A stretch of DNA of 64,000 nt from Streptomyces sp. TRM49041 (lineage in GTDB: Bacteria > Actinomycetota > Actinomycetes > Streptomycetales > Streptomycetaceae), in contig NZ_VSRY01000103.1 of assembly GCF_008271805.1 (NCBI RefSeq), positions 1 through 64,000 on the forward strand. The letters are read 5' to 3'. This document shows positions 49,574 through 60,349 of the stretch, one piece after another (the stretch's first letter is position 1; every line of letters starts with the position of its first letter). Below the pieces are notes generated by a model. The model worked only from the letters and a program-made list of their open reading frames with translations, ran no database searches and was not told where the DNA came from. The position numbers were made by a program, and so were the translations under genes.

Positions 49574-49849
49574 CTTGTCCGCGTTTGAAGGTGAAAGTAA
49601 AGAACTGAGGTCAGGGCTTTCCCATCAGGGGCCAGCGGGAGTACAAAGGAGTTACGGCCCGCGAGACCAAGGGCATCCGAGAGGATCACCCGTTGAGCAA
49701 GAAGGCCCCACGGACCGAACAGCACAGAAACTGAGCACCCACGCGACGTCGACCCGTCGATTACGGGCCAGCCGCACCAGGCGTAGGGCAGAGTTCCCCG
49801 CCTGATGGGCATATATCGAGGACGCATGGTAACTCGGCGGATGTGCCAG
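49574..49849. ncRNA. Possible 6S-like RNA locus
   Basis: A gene-free region of mixed GC between the HAD and Fic-like genes. From memory, S. coelicolor has a 6S-like RNA (scr3559) near these orthologues. The strand and ends cannot be set here. Several inverted stretches occur, but I did not fold a convincing full 6S structure by eye. Confidence 0.3.
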
Positions 49850-49875
49850 CGGCGGTACCGAAATCGGTACCGCCG
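49850..49875. terminator. Strong hairpin, likely terminator
   Basis: CGGCGGTACCG (49850-49860) pairs perfectly with CGGTACCGCCG (49865-49875) around loop AAAT. It can end the HAD transcript or an RNA in the upstream gap. Confidence 0.6.
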
Positions 49876-49903
49876 CAACCCTGTTCAGGGTCCTTGAGCA
49901 CAC

Positions 49904-49929
49904 GCCCGGCGAGACGCTTCCGGCCGGGC
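49904..49929 (-). terminator. Hairpin after the Fic-like gene
   Basis: GCCCGGC (49904-49910) pairs with GCCGGGC (49923-49929) directly downstream of the minus-strand Fic-like gene stop. No T run. Confidence 0.5.
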
Positions 49930-49935
49930 GGCCGG

Positions 49936-50754
49936 TCAGGCCGCGCCGCGCTGGAGCGCCTCGCAGACGGCGGTCGACTCCCGGACTCCGAGTTCCACGG
50001 CCTTCCCGCAGTGGGCGATCCACTGCGCCATCCCTTCCGGCGTGCCGGACAGATAGCCCTCGAACGCCGCGACGTACGCGGCGCGTCCGAGTTCGGCGTG
50101 GCCGACCTCGGACGGGCAGATCGCCTTGGGGTCCAGTCCGCTGCCGATCAGCACGAGGCGCTCGGCCGCACGGGCCACGAGGCCGCTGTACGAGGTGAAG
50201 GGCCTCAGCGCCAGCAGCTCGCCGTGCACCACGGCGCCCGTGACCAGCGCCGGGGCGGAGCTGCCCGTCACGATCAGTTGGGAGAGGCCCTCCAGCCGGG
50301 CGGCGACCTCGGTGGCGTCCGGCAGGGGCGCCTCGATCAGCGGCTCGTCGACCTCCTCGCCGCTCTGCCGGGGCCGCCCCACCGAGTCCCCGGCGTCTCC
50401 GGCGGCCACCAGGTGCAGCCTGGCGAGGACCCGCAGGGGCGACTGGCGCCAGATGGACAGCAACTGGCCGGTCTCGGCGCCGAGCCGCAGCGCGGCGCCG
50501 ACCGTCCGGGCCTCCGTGTCGGAGCCGAAGTCACTACGTCGGCGGACCTCCTCCAATGCCCAGTCGGCACCGGACAGAGCCGCCGAGGCACGGGCGCCAC
50601 GCAGCGCCGCCTCGGAAGAGACCTCGTTGCTGCGGCGCCGCATCACACGGTGCCCATAGACCCGGTCGACGGCCTTGCGCACGGAGTCCACGGCGTCGGG
50701 CACACCCGGCAGAGCCGCGAGGGCGGTCAGCGGGTCAGCGGCATGCGTACTCAT
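49936..50754 (-). CDS. Fic/Fido-like protein with degenerate active site
   Basis: A 272-residue helical protein from ATG 50754. The region AVVHGELLALRPFTSYSGLVAR aligns by pattern with the Fic motif HPFxxGNGR, but the Arg of RPF replaces the catalytic His and the GNGR loop is changed. So AMP transfer is unlikely. The N-terminal half (AVDSVRKAVDRVYGHRVMRRR) is helical and basic. Homologues are widely kept near ssd in Streptomyces. A scaffold or regulatory role is inferred. Confidence 0.65.
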   Translation of the reverse strand: MSTHAADPLTALAALPGVPDAVDSVRKAVDRVYGHRVMRRRSNEVSSEAALRGARASAALSGADWALEEVRRRSDFGSDTEARTVGAALRLGAETGQLLSIWRQSPLRVLARLHLVAAGDAGDSVGRPRQSGEEVDEPLIEAPLPDATEVAARLEGLSQLIVTGSSAPALVTGAVVHGELLALRPFTSYSGLVARAAERLVLIGSGLDPKAICPSEVGHAELGRAAYVAAFEGYLSGTPEGMAQWIAHCGKAVELGVRESTAVCEALQRGAA

Positions 50755-50856
50755 AAGTAGCGAGGCTACGCGCACCCGCGACACCGCCCCACCCGGAGTG
50801 GTGTTCCTCATACAGTGCGGCAACCTGCCGCCACCGAACCACTACCCTAGGTGAAC

Positions 50857-51840
50857 ATGAAGATCGCTTTCGTTGGGAAGGGCGGCAGCGGAAAGACGAC
50901 GCTGTCCTCGCTCTTCATCCGCCACCTGGCGACCGCCGATGCCCCTGTGGTCGCGGTCGACGCCGACATCAACCAGCACCTGGCCACCGCACTGGGCCTC
51001 GACGAGGCGGAGGCCGCGGCGCTTCCCGCGATGGGCGCCCAGCTGCCGTTGATCAAGCAGTATCTGCGGGGCAGCAACCCCCGGATCACCTCCGCAGACA
51101 CGATGATCAAAACGACTCCACCGGGCGAGGGCTCCCGGCTGCTGCGCATCCGGGAGGACAACCCCGTGTACGCGGCCTGCGCGCGCCCGCTGCCGCTGGA
51201 CGGCGGCGAGATCAGGCTGATGGTGACGGGTCCGTTCACCGAGGCGGACCTGGGGGTGGCCTGCTACCACTCGAAGGTCGGCGCGGTCGAGCTGTGCCTC
51301 AACCACCTGGTCGACGGTCCGGACGAGTACGTCGTGGTCGACATGACGGCCGGCTCGGACTCGTTCGCGTCCGGGATGTTCACCCGCTTCGACATGACGT
51401 TCCTGGTGGCCGAGCCCACACGGAAGGGCGTCTCCGTCTACCGCCAGTACAAGGAGTACGCACGGGACTTCGGTGTGGCGCTCCGGGTCGTCGGCAACAA
51501 GGTCCAGTGCCGGGACGACGTGGACTTCCTCCGCGCCGAGGTGGGCGACGACCTGCTGGTGACAGTCGGACACTCGGACTGGGTGCGGTCCATGGAGAAG
51601 GGGCGACCGGCCCCGTTCGCGGCGCTGGAGCCGGAGAACCGGGCGGCCCTGCGGGCGCTGCGGACCGCCGCCGACGCGACGTACGCACACCGCGACTGGG
51701 AGCGATACACGCGCCAGATGGTGCACTTCCACCTCAAGAACGCCGAGAGCTGGGGCAACGCGAAGACGGGTGCCGACCTCGCCGCACAGGTCGACCCCGC
51801 CTTCGTCCTGGGTGAAGCGGTGTCGCAGCTCTCCGTCTAG
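50857..51840 (+). CDS. CooC/MinD-like ATPase
   Basis: A 327-residue P-loop ATPase. GKGGSGKTT at the N-terminus is the deviant Walker A of the MinD/CooC group; VVAVDADINQHLATAL and YVVVDMTAGSDSF give the switch and Walker B regions. CooC-type proteins insert metals or move proteins. ATG 50857 is preferred over GTG 50851, giving the MKIAFVGKGGSGKTT start with an AGGTG site. The stop shares CTAG with the convergent lipoprotein gene. Confidence 0.83.
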   Translation: MKIAFVGKGGSGKTTLSSLFIRHLATADAPVVAVDADINQHLATALGLDEAEAAALPAMGAQLPLIKQYLRGSNPRITSADTMIKTTPPGEGSRLLRIREDNPVYAACARPLPLDGGEIRLMVTGPFTEADLGVACYHSKVGAVELCLNHLVDGPDEYVVVDMTAGSDSFASGMFTRFDMTFLVAEPTRKGVSVYRQYKEYARDFGVALRVVGNKVQCRDDVDFLRAEVGDDLLVTVGHSDWVRSMEKGRPAPFAALEPENRAALRALRTAADATYAHRDWERYTRQMVHFHLKNAESWGNAKTGADLAAQVDPAFVLGEAVSQLSV

Positions 51841-53159
51841 TCGGCCCGGCGGACACCGGACGGTGACGACGTGCGGGCCGCCGCGTCGCCTCCGGCTCCG
51901 CCCTCGGCCACCACGGGGGACGGGGACGCGTTCGCCGGCACGGCGGCGAGGAACTCGGACCAGCCCGTCGCGGGGGCCTGGCCCACCTTCAGAGTGCGGA
52001 GCTTGGCGAGGACGGCCGGGTCCTGGGCGTCCAGCCAGTCGGCGAGCTGACGGAACGACACGCAGCGCACCTCAGGCTTGACGCAGACGTGAGCAATCGT
52101 TTCTTCGATCGCACGCATATACGTGCCGCCGTTCCAGGACTCGAAGTGGTTGCCGATGATCAGCGGTGCGCGGTTGCCCTGATAGGAGCGGTTGAACGCC
52201 TGGATGAGGCCGTCGCGCATCTGGTTGCCCCAGTACGTGTGCATGGCGGGGTTGCCCCTGGTCGTCTTGCCCGACTGGTTGACCATGAAGTTGTAGTCCA
52301 TGGACAGCGTCTCGAAGCCCCGGCCCGGAATGGGCACGAGCTGCATGGACAGATCCCACAGACCTTCGTCCTTCTTGGGCCAGACCTGGTTGTTGACACC
52401 GCTGGTGTCGTAGCGCCAGCCGAGCTCGCTCGCGGCGCGCACGAAGTTCTCGCGGCCTTCGAGGCACGGGGTCCGCGCACCGATGAGCTCCTTGTCGTAG
52501 TCGAAGGGCAGGGGCTTCTCGTTCACCAGTCCCGAGTTCGTCCGCCAGGCCTTGACGAAGGACTTGGCCTGCGCGATCTCGCTCTTCCACTCTTCGACCG
52601 ACCAGGTGCCGACTCCGCCCTCCGGGCCGCAGAAGTGGCCGTTGAAGTGGGTGCCGATCTCGTTGCCCTCCAGCCAGGCCGCGCGGAGTTCGCGCACGGT
52701 GTCACGGATGCCCTCGGTGTCGTTGAAGCCGATGTCGGAGCGGCCCGGGGCGTGGCGGGGCGGGCTGTAGAGGGCCGCCTTCTCCTCGGGCAGCAGATAG
52801 ACGCCGCTGAGGAAGTACGTCATCGTCGCGCCGTACTTCTTGCTGACGTGACGGAAGTAGGAGAACAGCTTCTGGCTGTCCTCTCCCGCGCCGTCCCACG
52901 AGAAGACCACGAACTGCGGCGGCCGCTGACCTGGTTTCAGGCGGGTCGGACGGCTCAGCCCCGGCTGGGCGCCCGTGTAGGCGGTGGAGCCGTCGCCGAT
53001 CAGCCGGACGGGACTCTTGACCGGCCCCTTCTCGGGTCCCGCGGCGCCCTGGCCACCCTGGCCGCCCTGGCCGCTGTCGGAGGCCGAACATCCGGCCACC
53101 CCGGCGATCAGCCCCGCTGCGACGGCGCCGACGGTGATCCTCTTCCTGACAGCCCTCAT
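51837..53159 (-). CDS. Polysaccharide deacetylase-like lipoprotein
   Basis: A 440-residue exported protein. The signal peptide ends in GLIAGVAGC, a lipobox, followed by a Gly/Gln-rich linker (GQGGQGGQGAAGP). The NodB-like domain has a D in VVFSWDGAGED and the metal-binding HxxxH in IGTHFNGHFCG, and a late core segment, LIIGNHFESWNGG. It probably deacetylates a cell-wall or surface polysaccharide. It ends in a Ser/Pro/Gly-rich tail. Convergent with the CooC-like gene. Confidence 0.83.
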   Translation of the reverse strand: MRAVRKRITVGAVAAGLIAGVAGCSASDSGQGGQGGQGAAGPEKGPVKSPVRLIGDGSTAYTGAQPGLSRPTRLKPGQRPPQFVVFSWDGAGEDSQKLFSYFRHVSKKYGATMTYFLSGVYLLPEEKAALYSPPRHAPGRSDIGFNDTEGIRDTVRELRAAWLEGNEIGTHFNGHFCGPEGGVGTWSVEEWKSEIAQAKSFVKAWRTNSGLVNEKPLPFDYDKELIGARTPCLEGRENFVRAASELGWRYDTSGVNNQVWPKKDEGLWDLSMQLVPIPGRGFETLSMDYNFMVNQSGKTTRGNPAMHTYWGNQMRDGLIQAFNRSYQGNRAPLIIGNHFESWNGGTYMRAIEETIAHVCVKPEVRCVSFRQLADWLDAQDPAVLAKLRTLKVGQAPATGWSEFLAAVPANASPSPVVAEGGAGGDAAARTSSPSGVRRAD

Positions 53160-53456
53160 CGGCCGACCCTTCCGTGCTTCCGGGTTCCTGTGCGAGCGCC
53201 GTCAAGGTCGCATCGCAGCCGGGAAGCGGGCGGCGCGACGAGCCGCGATGAAACGACTAATCACCTCCACGAGTGAATCAGTGCCCCATTTGCCAGGAAA
53301 GTAATGCCTGACTCTTTACTCTGCATTACGATTCATTTACTCAGAGTTGGCAATCCCATCAGTTGACGTAGCCCACGCGCCGCCATCCACGGCCTCGTCC
53401 CCCACGTTCGTCTCGCACACCGAGCGACCGCACAATCCCCCGAGGAGACGGGAACC
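53160..53456. promoter_or_regulatory. Divergent control region before the SulP fusion gene
   Basis: A 297-base gap between the lipoprotein and transporter genes. A locally AT-rich stretch at 53303-53350 carries the inverted repeat CTCTG (53319-53323) and CAGAG (53342-53346). This is a likely promoter/operator for the transporter, whose ribosome site GAGG lies just before ATG 53457. Confidence 0.45.
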
Positions 53457-55919
53457 ATGAGCTCTTGCACACCCCCACGCACGGACGACGACGGCCGCAC
53501 GGACGACGACGGCCGTGCAGTCGGCGCCTTGCGGACATCACGCCTCGCCCGGGAGCACAGCCCGCCGCCGGGCGGCCGCCGCTTCAGGATCGCGGGCGCC
53601 GATGTGTCCGCCTCGGTCTCCGTCTTCCTGATCGCCCTGCCGCTCTCCCTCGGCATCGCCCTGGCCACCGGCGCGCCCCTGCAGGCCGGGCTCGTTGCCG
53701 CCGCCGTCGGTGGCATCGTCGTCGGCCGCCTCGGCGGCGCGCCGCTCCAGGTGAGCGGCCCCGCCGCAGGGCTCACCGTGGTGACCGCCGAGCTGATCCA
53801 GCGGTACGGGTGGCGTACCACCTGCGCCATCACCGCGCTCGCCGGTCTCACCCAACTCGCTCTCTCCTTCATGCGCGTGGCGCGTTCGGCGTTGGCGGTG
53901 TCGCCGGCCATCGTGCACGGCATGCTGGCCGGCATCGGCGTGACGATCGCCCTCGCCCAGCTCCACATCGTCCTGGGGGGTACGCCGCAGAGTTCCGCTG
54001 TCGACAATGTGCTCGGGCTGCCGGGGCAGTTGGTGAATCCGCATACGGCCGCCCTGTCGGTGAGCACCGTCACGATCGTCGTCCTGTTGGTATGGCCGCG
54101 CATTCCCGGACGCTTCGGGGACGCGGCGCGGAAGCTGCCCACAGCGCTCGCCGCGGTCGCCGCCGCGACGATTCTGGCCGGCACCCTCGGCTTGGCGGTG
54201 CCGCGGGTCGATCTGCCCTCATGGCACAGCCACGCACTGCCGGGCCTGCCCGAGGGACCGGTGTTGGGACTGATCGCCGCCGTACTCACGATCACGCTCG
54301 TCGCCAGCGTCGAGTCGCTGCTGTCCGCGGTCGCGGTGGACAAGCTCGTCGCAGCCCGCAAGCAGCCGTCCGTCCAGATCCCGCGCGCCCGGCTCGACCG
54401 GGAGCTCGCGGGTCAGGGCGTCGGGAACGTCGTGTCCGGTGCGCTCGGCGGGCTGCCGATCACCGGAGTGGCCGTACGCAGCGTCGCCAACGTGTCGTCG
54501 GGCGCGGTGAGCCGTAACTCCTCGATCCTGCACGGCTGCTGGGTGATGCTCGCTGCGCTGCTCCTCGTCCCCGTGCTCGACCTCATCCCACTGCCCGCGC
54601 TGGCCGCGCTCGTCATGGCGGTCGGCATCCAGATGGTCAACATCACCCACGTCCGCCGGATCACCCGCCACCGCGAGGTGCTCGTGTACGCGGCGACCGT
54701 GACCGGTGTCGTCTTGGTCGGTGTCCTCCAGGGCGTAGGCATCGGCATCGTGATGGCCATCGCCGTCGCCCTGCACCGGCTGGCCAGGACACGGATCACC
54801 CGGGAGGAGCGGGATGGCGTCGAACATGTGAGGGTGCGCGGGCAGTTGACGTTCCTGGCCGTGCCGCGACTGAGCAAGGCCCTGCACCAGATCCCGGGGC
54901 ACGCGCGCGTGGTCGTCGAGCTGGACGGGTCCTTCATGGACCACGCCGCGTACGAGACGCTGCAGGACTGGCAGATGTCGCAGCTGGCGCACGGCGGACA
55001 GGTGGAGGTGACCGGGCGTTCCGGGACCCGGATCGCGGAGCCCGCGTCCGGGGCGCACACCTGCTGCCGGCCATGGACGCCCTGGCGCAACCACCACTGC
55101 GATGAGCATCCGGCGGGACGTCGCCAGACGACGGAGCATCAGTTGGCGAGCGGGCTCAGCTCGTTCCAGCGGAATACGGCGCCGCATGTGCGTGAGGAGC
55201 TCTCCCGGCTGGCCCGCGAGGGTCAGCGCCCCTCGCAGCTCTTCCTGACCTGCGCGGACTCCCGGCTGGTCACCAGCATGATCACGGCGAGTGGGCCGGG
55301 AGACCTGTTCACCGTGCGGAACGTGGGCAATCTGGTGCCCCCGCCCGGTGAGGAGAGCGGGGACGACTCGGTGGCGGCGGCGATCGAGTACGCCGTGGAT
55401 GTGCTGCGTGTGCGGTCGATCACGGTGTGCGGCCACTCCGGCTGCGGGGCCATGCAGGCACTGCTGAGCAGCCCGTTCGCCGACGCGCCGTCGGACTCGC
55501 GGGGGCCGCAGCCGCCTCAGACGCCGCCGACGCCGCCGACGCCGCTGGGGCGTTGGCTGCGGCACGGGGTGCCGAGCCTGGAGCGCATGCGGAGCAAGGA
55601 GCATGCGTGGGCCAGGTTGTCGGGGCGGCTGCCCGCCGACGCGGTGGAGCAGCTGTGCCTGACGAATGTGGTGCAGCAGCTGGAGCACCTGAAGGCCCAC
55701 GAGTCCGTGGCTCGGCGGCTCGCCGAGGGGTCCTTGGAGCTGAATGGCATGTACTTCCATGTGGGCGAGGCACAGGCTTATCTGCTGACACAGAAGCGGG
55801 AGGTGGATGGCGTGTTCCATCAGGTGTCGCCGTTGCGTGCGGAGTGGGAAGGGGCGCGCCAGGAGGGGGCGCGCCAGGAGGAGGAGCACGAGGCACGCCC
55901 GGAGGAGGCGCGGGCCTGA
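53457..55919 (+). CDS. SulP transporter fused to beta-carbonic anhydrase
   Basis: An 820-residue fusion. Residues about 45-430 form a SulP anion transporter with 10-12 helices (SASVSVFLIALPLSLGIALATG; VSGPAAGLTV), then a STAS-like region at about 450-530. A beta-carbonic anhydrase follows, with zinc ligands C599 and D601 (FLTCADSR) and H660, C663 (CGHSGCG). The pair suggests bicarbonate or sulfate uptake coupled to CO2/bicarbonate conversion at the membrane. A Cys/His-rich linker (TCCRPWTPWRNHHCDEH) joins the two. ATG 53457. Confidence 0.92.
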   Translation: MSSCTPPRTDDDGRTDDDGRAVGALRTSRLAREHSPPPGGRRFRIAGADVSASVSVFLIALPLSLGIALATGAPLQAGLVAAAVGGIVVGRLGGAPLQVSGPAAGLTVVTAELIQRYGWRTTCAITALAGLTQLALSFMRVARSALAVSPAIVHGMLAGIGVTIALAQLHIVLGGTPQSSAVDNVLGLPGQLVNPHTAALSVSTVTIVVLLVWPRIPGRFGDAARKLPTALAAVAAATILAGTLGLAVPRVDLPSWHSHALPGLPEGPVLGLIAAVLTITLVASVESLLSAVAVDKLVAARKQPSVQIPRARLDRELAGQGVGNVVSGALGGLPITGVAVRSVANVSSGAVSRNSSILHGCWVMLAALLLVPVLDLIPLPALAALVMAVGIQMVNITHVRRITRHREVLVYAATVTGVVLVGVLQGVGIGIVMAIAVALHRLARTRITREERDGVEHVRVRGQLTFLAVPRLSKALHQIPGHARVVVELDGSFMDHAAYETLQDWQMSQLAHGGQVEVTGRSGTRIAEPASGAHTCCRPWTPWRNHHCDEHPAGRRQTTEHQLASGLSSFQRNTAPHVREELSRLAREGQRPSQLFLTCADSRLVTSMITASGPGDLFTVRNVGNLVPPPGEESGDDSVAAAIEYAVDVLRVRSITVCGHSGCGAMQALLSSPFADAPSDSRGPQPPQTPPTPPTPLGRWLRHGVPSLERMRSKEHAWARLSGRLPADAVEQLCLTNVVQQLEHLKAHESVARRLAEGSLELNGMYFHVGEAQAYLLTQKREVDGVFHQVSPLRAEWEGARQEGARQEEEHEARPEEARA

Positions 55920-56176
55920 AAAGCTCCCCCGAGGCCCCGACACGTCCGCAATGGGGAAGCGCTCCTGGTGAACCGGAGTGGTGGAGGGGACGTGGTGGTG
56001 GGTGGCCCCTTCTTCCCCGTCCCTTGCCCAGCACCCGGGGAGGAGGGGTCGCCGGCCCGCACCGCCCCATCCACCAAGAGGTCTAAACCAATGCTTGGGA
56101 AACCCTTGTCACCCGGGCATCTGACTGGTGAGCTAAGGGCCGGGACACATCGGACGCCCTCGGATTGGGAGATGTC

Positions 56177-58147
<1,971 letters not shown>

Positions 58148-58202
58148 CAGGAGGCCGACAGTCGGCCGCGAGGCGGCCGACGAGGTCCGAACGGGACCCC
58201 CA

Positions 58203-58237
58203 GGACACCCGGCGACGGCGCGCCGGGTGTCCTTTTT
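58203..58237 (+). terminator. Strong intrinsic terminator of acs
   Basis: GGACACCCGGC pairs with GCCGGGTGTCC (58203-58232) and is followed by five T residues (58233-58237). Confidence 0.9.
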
Positions 58238-58391
58238 ATGCATAAGGTGAAGTTTGCCGCATAAGCCCTTGCGCCCTCCCGGTAGGGTATGGGTCGCATC
58301 AACAAAGCGATAAAAATCTTAGGGGCGCCGGGAAGTCTGGTCGGCACGTGCTTTGCCATGTCCGCCGACACCTACCGGAGGTCCCGTAACC

Positions 58392-59816
58392 GTGGCCGCG
58401 CCCAAGACGCCCAACACCACCGGCACCAACGACACCGCTGAGCGCAAGTTCCTCGGCCGCCTCTCGCTCCCCGAGCGGACCTTCGTGGCGGACGCACTGC
58501 GCGCGGAGACCGTCGGTGGCGTTCTCCTGCTCATCGCCGCCATCGCCGCCCTCGTCTGGGCGAACACCCCGGTGAGGGAGAGCTACGAGGCCGTACGCGA
58601 CTTCCACATAGGGCCGGCGGCACTCGGGCTGGACCTCTCAATACAGCACTGGGCCGCGGACGGACTGCTTGCGATCTTCTTCTTCGTCGCGGGTATCGAG
58701 CTCAAGCGTGAACTGGTGGCGGGCGAGCTCCGCGACCCCAAGGCCGCGGCCCTCCCCGTGATCGCCGCGCTCTGCGGCATGATCGCCCCCGCGCTCGTGT
58801 ACCTCGTCGTCAATCTCAGCGGCGACGGCTCACTCGCCGGGTGGGCGGTTCCGACCGCCACCGACATCGCGTTCGCGCTCGCCGTGCTGGCCGTCATCGG
58901 TACCTCGCTGCCCTCCGCGCTCCGGGCGTTCCTGCTCACGCTCGCCGTGGTCGACGACCTCTTCGCGATCCTGATCATCGCGGTGTTCTTCACCAGCGAC
59001 CTGAACTTCGTCGCGCTCGGCGGCGCCGTCGCCGGACTGGTCCTCTTCTGGTTCCTGCTGCGCAAGGGTGTCCGCGGCTGGTACGTGTACGTGCCGCTGG
59101 GCCTGGTCGTCTGGGGCCTGATGTACAACAGCGGCGTCCACGCCACCATCGCCGGTGTCGCCATGGGCCTGATGCTGCGCTGCAGCCGCCGCGAGGGCGA
59201 GGAGCTGTCCCCGGGCGAGCACATCGAGCACCAGGTGCGTCCGCTGTCGGCCGGGTTCGCCGTACCGATGTTCGCCCTGTTCTCGGCGGGCGTGTCGGTG
59301 TCCGGCGGCGCTATGAGCGATGTGTTCACCAAGCCGGAGACGCTGGGCGTGGTCCTCGGCCTGGTCGTCGGTAAGGCGTTCGGCATCTTCGGCGGTACCT
59401 GGCTGACCGCCCGCTTCACCCGGGCGAAGCTCAACGAGGACCTGGCCTGGGCGGACCTCTTCGCCGTCGCCACCCTCGCCGGCATCGGTTTCACGGTCTC
59501 GCTGCTCATCGGCGAGCTCGCGTTCGAGGGCGACGCCGAGCTGACCGACGAGGTCAAGGCGGCCGTCCTGGTCGGTTCGCTGATCGCCGCGCTGCTCGCC
59601 TCCGTCCTGTTGAAGCTGCGCGTACGCAAGTACCAGGTCCTCGTCGAGGTCGAGGAGCGCGACGAGGACATGAGCGGTATCCCCGACGTGTACGAGGTGG
59701 ACGACCCGGAGCACCACCGCCGCCTCGCGGAGATCTACGAGCGGAAGGCCGCGGAGCACCGGCGGCAGGCCGAAGAAGCGGGGGCGTCGCGCGGGGACGG
59801 CGACCGTCCGGCATGA
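58392..59816 (+). CDS. nhaA: Na+/H+ antiporter NhaA
   Basis: A 474-residue antiporter that exports sodium in exchange for protons. The paired acids of the ion site are in VVDDLFAILIIA, with PTATDIAFALAVLAV before it and the ELKRELVAGELRDP segment near the N-terminus. About twelve helices are visible. A cytoplasmic tail after about residue 400 is acidic and charged (EVEERDEDMSGIPDVYEVDD). GTG 58392 follows a GGAGG site; a longer start at 58353 looks less likely. Acs precedes it with its own terminator. Confidence 0.95.
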   Translation: MAAPKTPNTTGTNDTAERKFLGRLSLPERTFVADALRAETVGGVLLLIAAIAALVWANTPVRESYEAVRDFHIGPAALGLDLSIQHWAADGLLAIFFFVAGIELKRELVAGELRDPKAAALPVIAALCGMIAPALVYLVVNLSGDGSLAGWAVPTATDIAFALAVLAVIGTSLPSALRAFLLTLAVVDDLFAILIIAVFFTSDLNFVALGGAVAGLVLFWFLLRKGVRGWYVYVPLGLVVWGLMYNSGVHATIAGVAMGLMLRCSRREGEELSPGEHIEHQVRPLSAGFAVPMFALFSAGVSVSGGAMSDVFTKPETLGVVLGLVVGKAFGIFGGTWLTARFTRAKLNEDLAWADLFAVATLAGIGFTVSLLIGELAFEGDAELTDEVKAAVLVGSLIAALLASVLLKLRVRKYQVLVEVEERDEDMSGIPDVYEVDDPEHHRRLAEIYERKAAEHRRQAEEAGASRGDGDRPA

Positions 59817-59854
59817 TCTGAGGTCGGACCGTAGAGGAGAGAGGGAGCTGGACG

Positions 59855-60349
59855 ATGAGCGACCCCGCCGGCAACACCGGTATCGCCGGGAACGGTGCAG
59901 AGCGCAGTCTCGGTCAGCTGGTCGCCTCGGCGACCGCCGAGATGTCCGCGCTCGTGCACGACGAGATCTCGCTGGCGAAGGCCCAGCTGCGGCAGGACGT
60001 CAAGCGCGGCGCCATCAGCGGCACGGGGTTCCTCGGGGCCGGTGTGGTGCTGATCTTCTCGCTACCGATGCTGAGCTTCGCGCTCGCGTACGGCTTCCGC
60101 GCCTGGACCGGCTGGCACCTGTCCCTCTGCTTCCTGGCGTCCTTCGGGGTGAACGTCGTCGTCGCCGGCCTGCTGGCCCTGGTCGGCGCCGCCTTCGCGA
60201 AGAAGGCGAAGCAGGGCAAGGGCACACAGAAGACGGCCGCCTCCATGAAGGAGACCGCCGCGGTGCTGCAGAACGTCAGGCCTCATCCGCGCCCTGACAC
60301 CACTCCGGTCCTGGAGAAGGCCACGACTGTGGCACGCTCGTCCGCATGA
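59855..60349 (+). CDS. Holin_3_6/DUF1469-type membrane protein
   Basis: A 164-residue protein with an N-terminal amphipathic region (ERSLGQLVASATAEMSALVHDEISLAKAQL) and two membrane helices, at about 52-78 (SGTGFLGAGVVLIFSLPMLSFALAYGF) and 87-112. Despite the family name it is a core actinobacterial protein, not phage-derived; the nhaA-hydrolase context is conserved (Rv3669-like). ATG 59855 follows GAGGAGAGAGGGAG. It overlaps the next gene (ATGA). Function unknown. Confidence 0.8.
   Translation: MSDPAGNTGIAGNGAERSLGQLVASATAEMSALVHDEISLAKAQLRQDVKRGAISGTGFLGAGVVLIFSLPMLSFALAYGFRAWTGWHLSLCFLASFGVNVVVAGLLALVGAAFAKKAKQGKGTQKTAASMKETAAVLQNVRPHPRPDTTPVLEKATTVARSSA

Noticed and set aside
59855..60349. 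Prophage remnant suggested by the holin name
   Set aside because: Its neighbours nhaA, hydrolase and marP are conserved core genes and no phage genes lie near.
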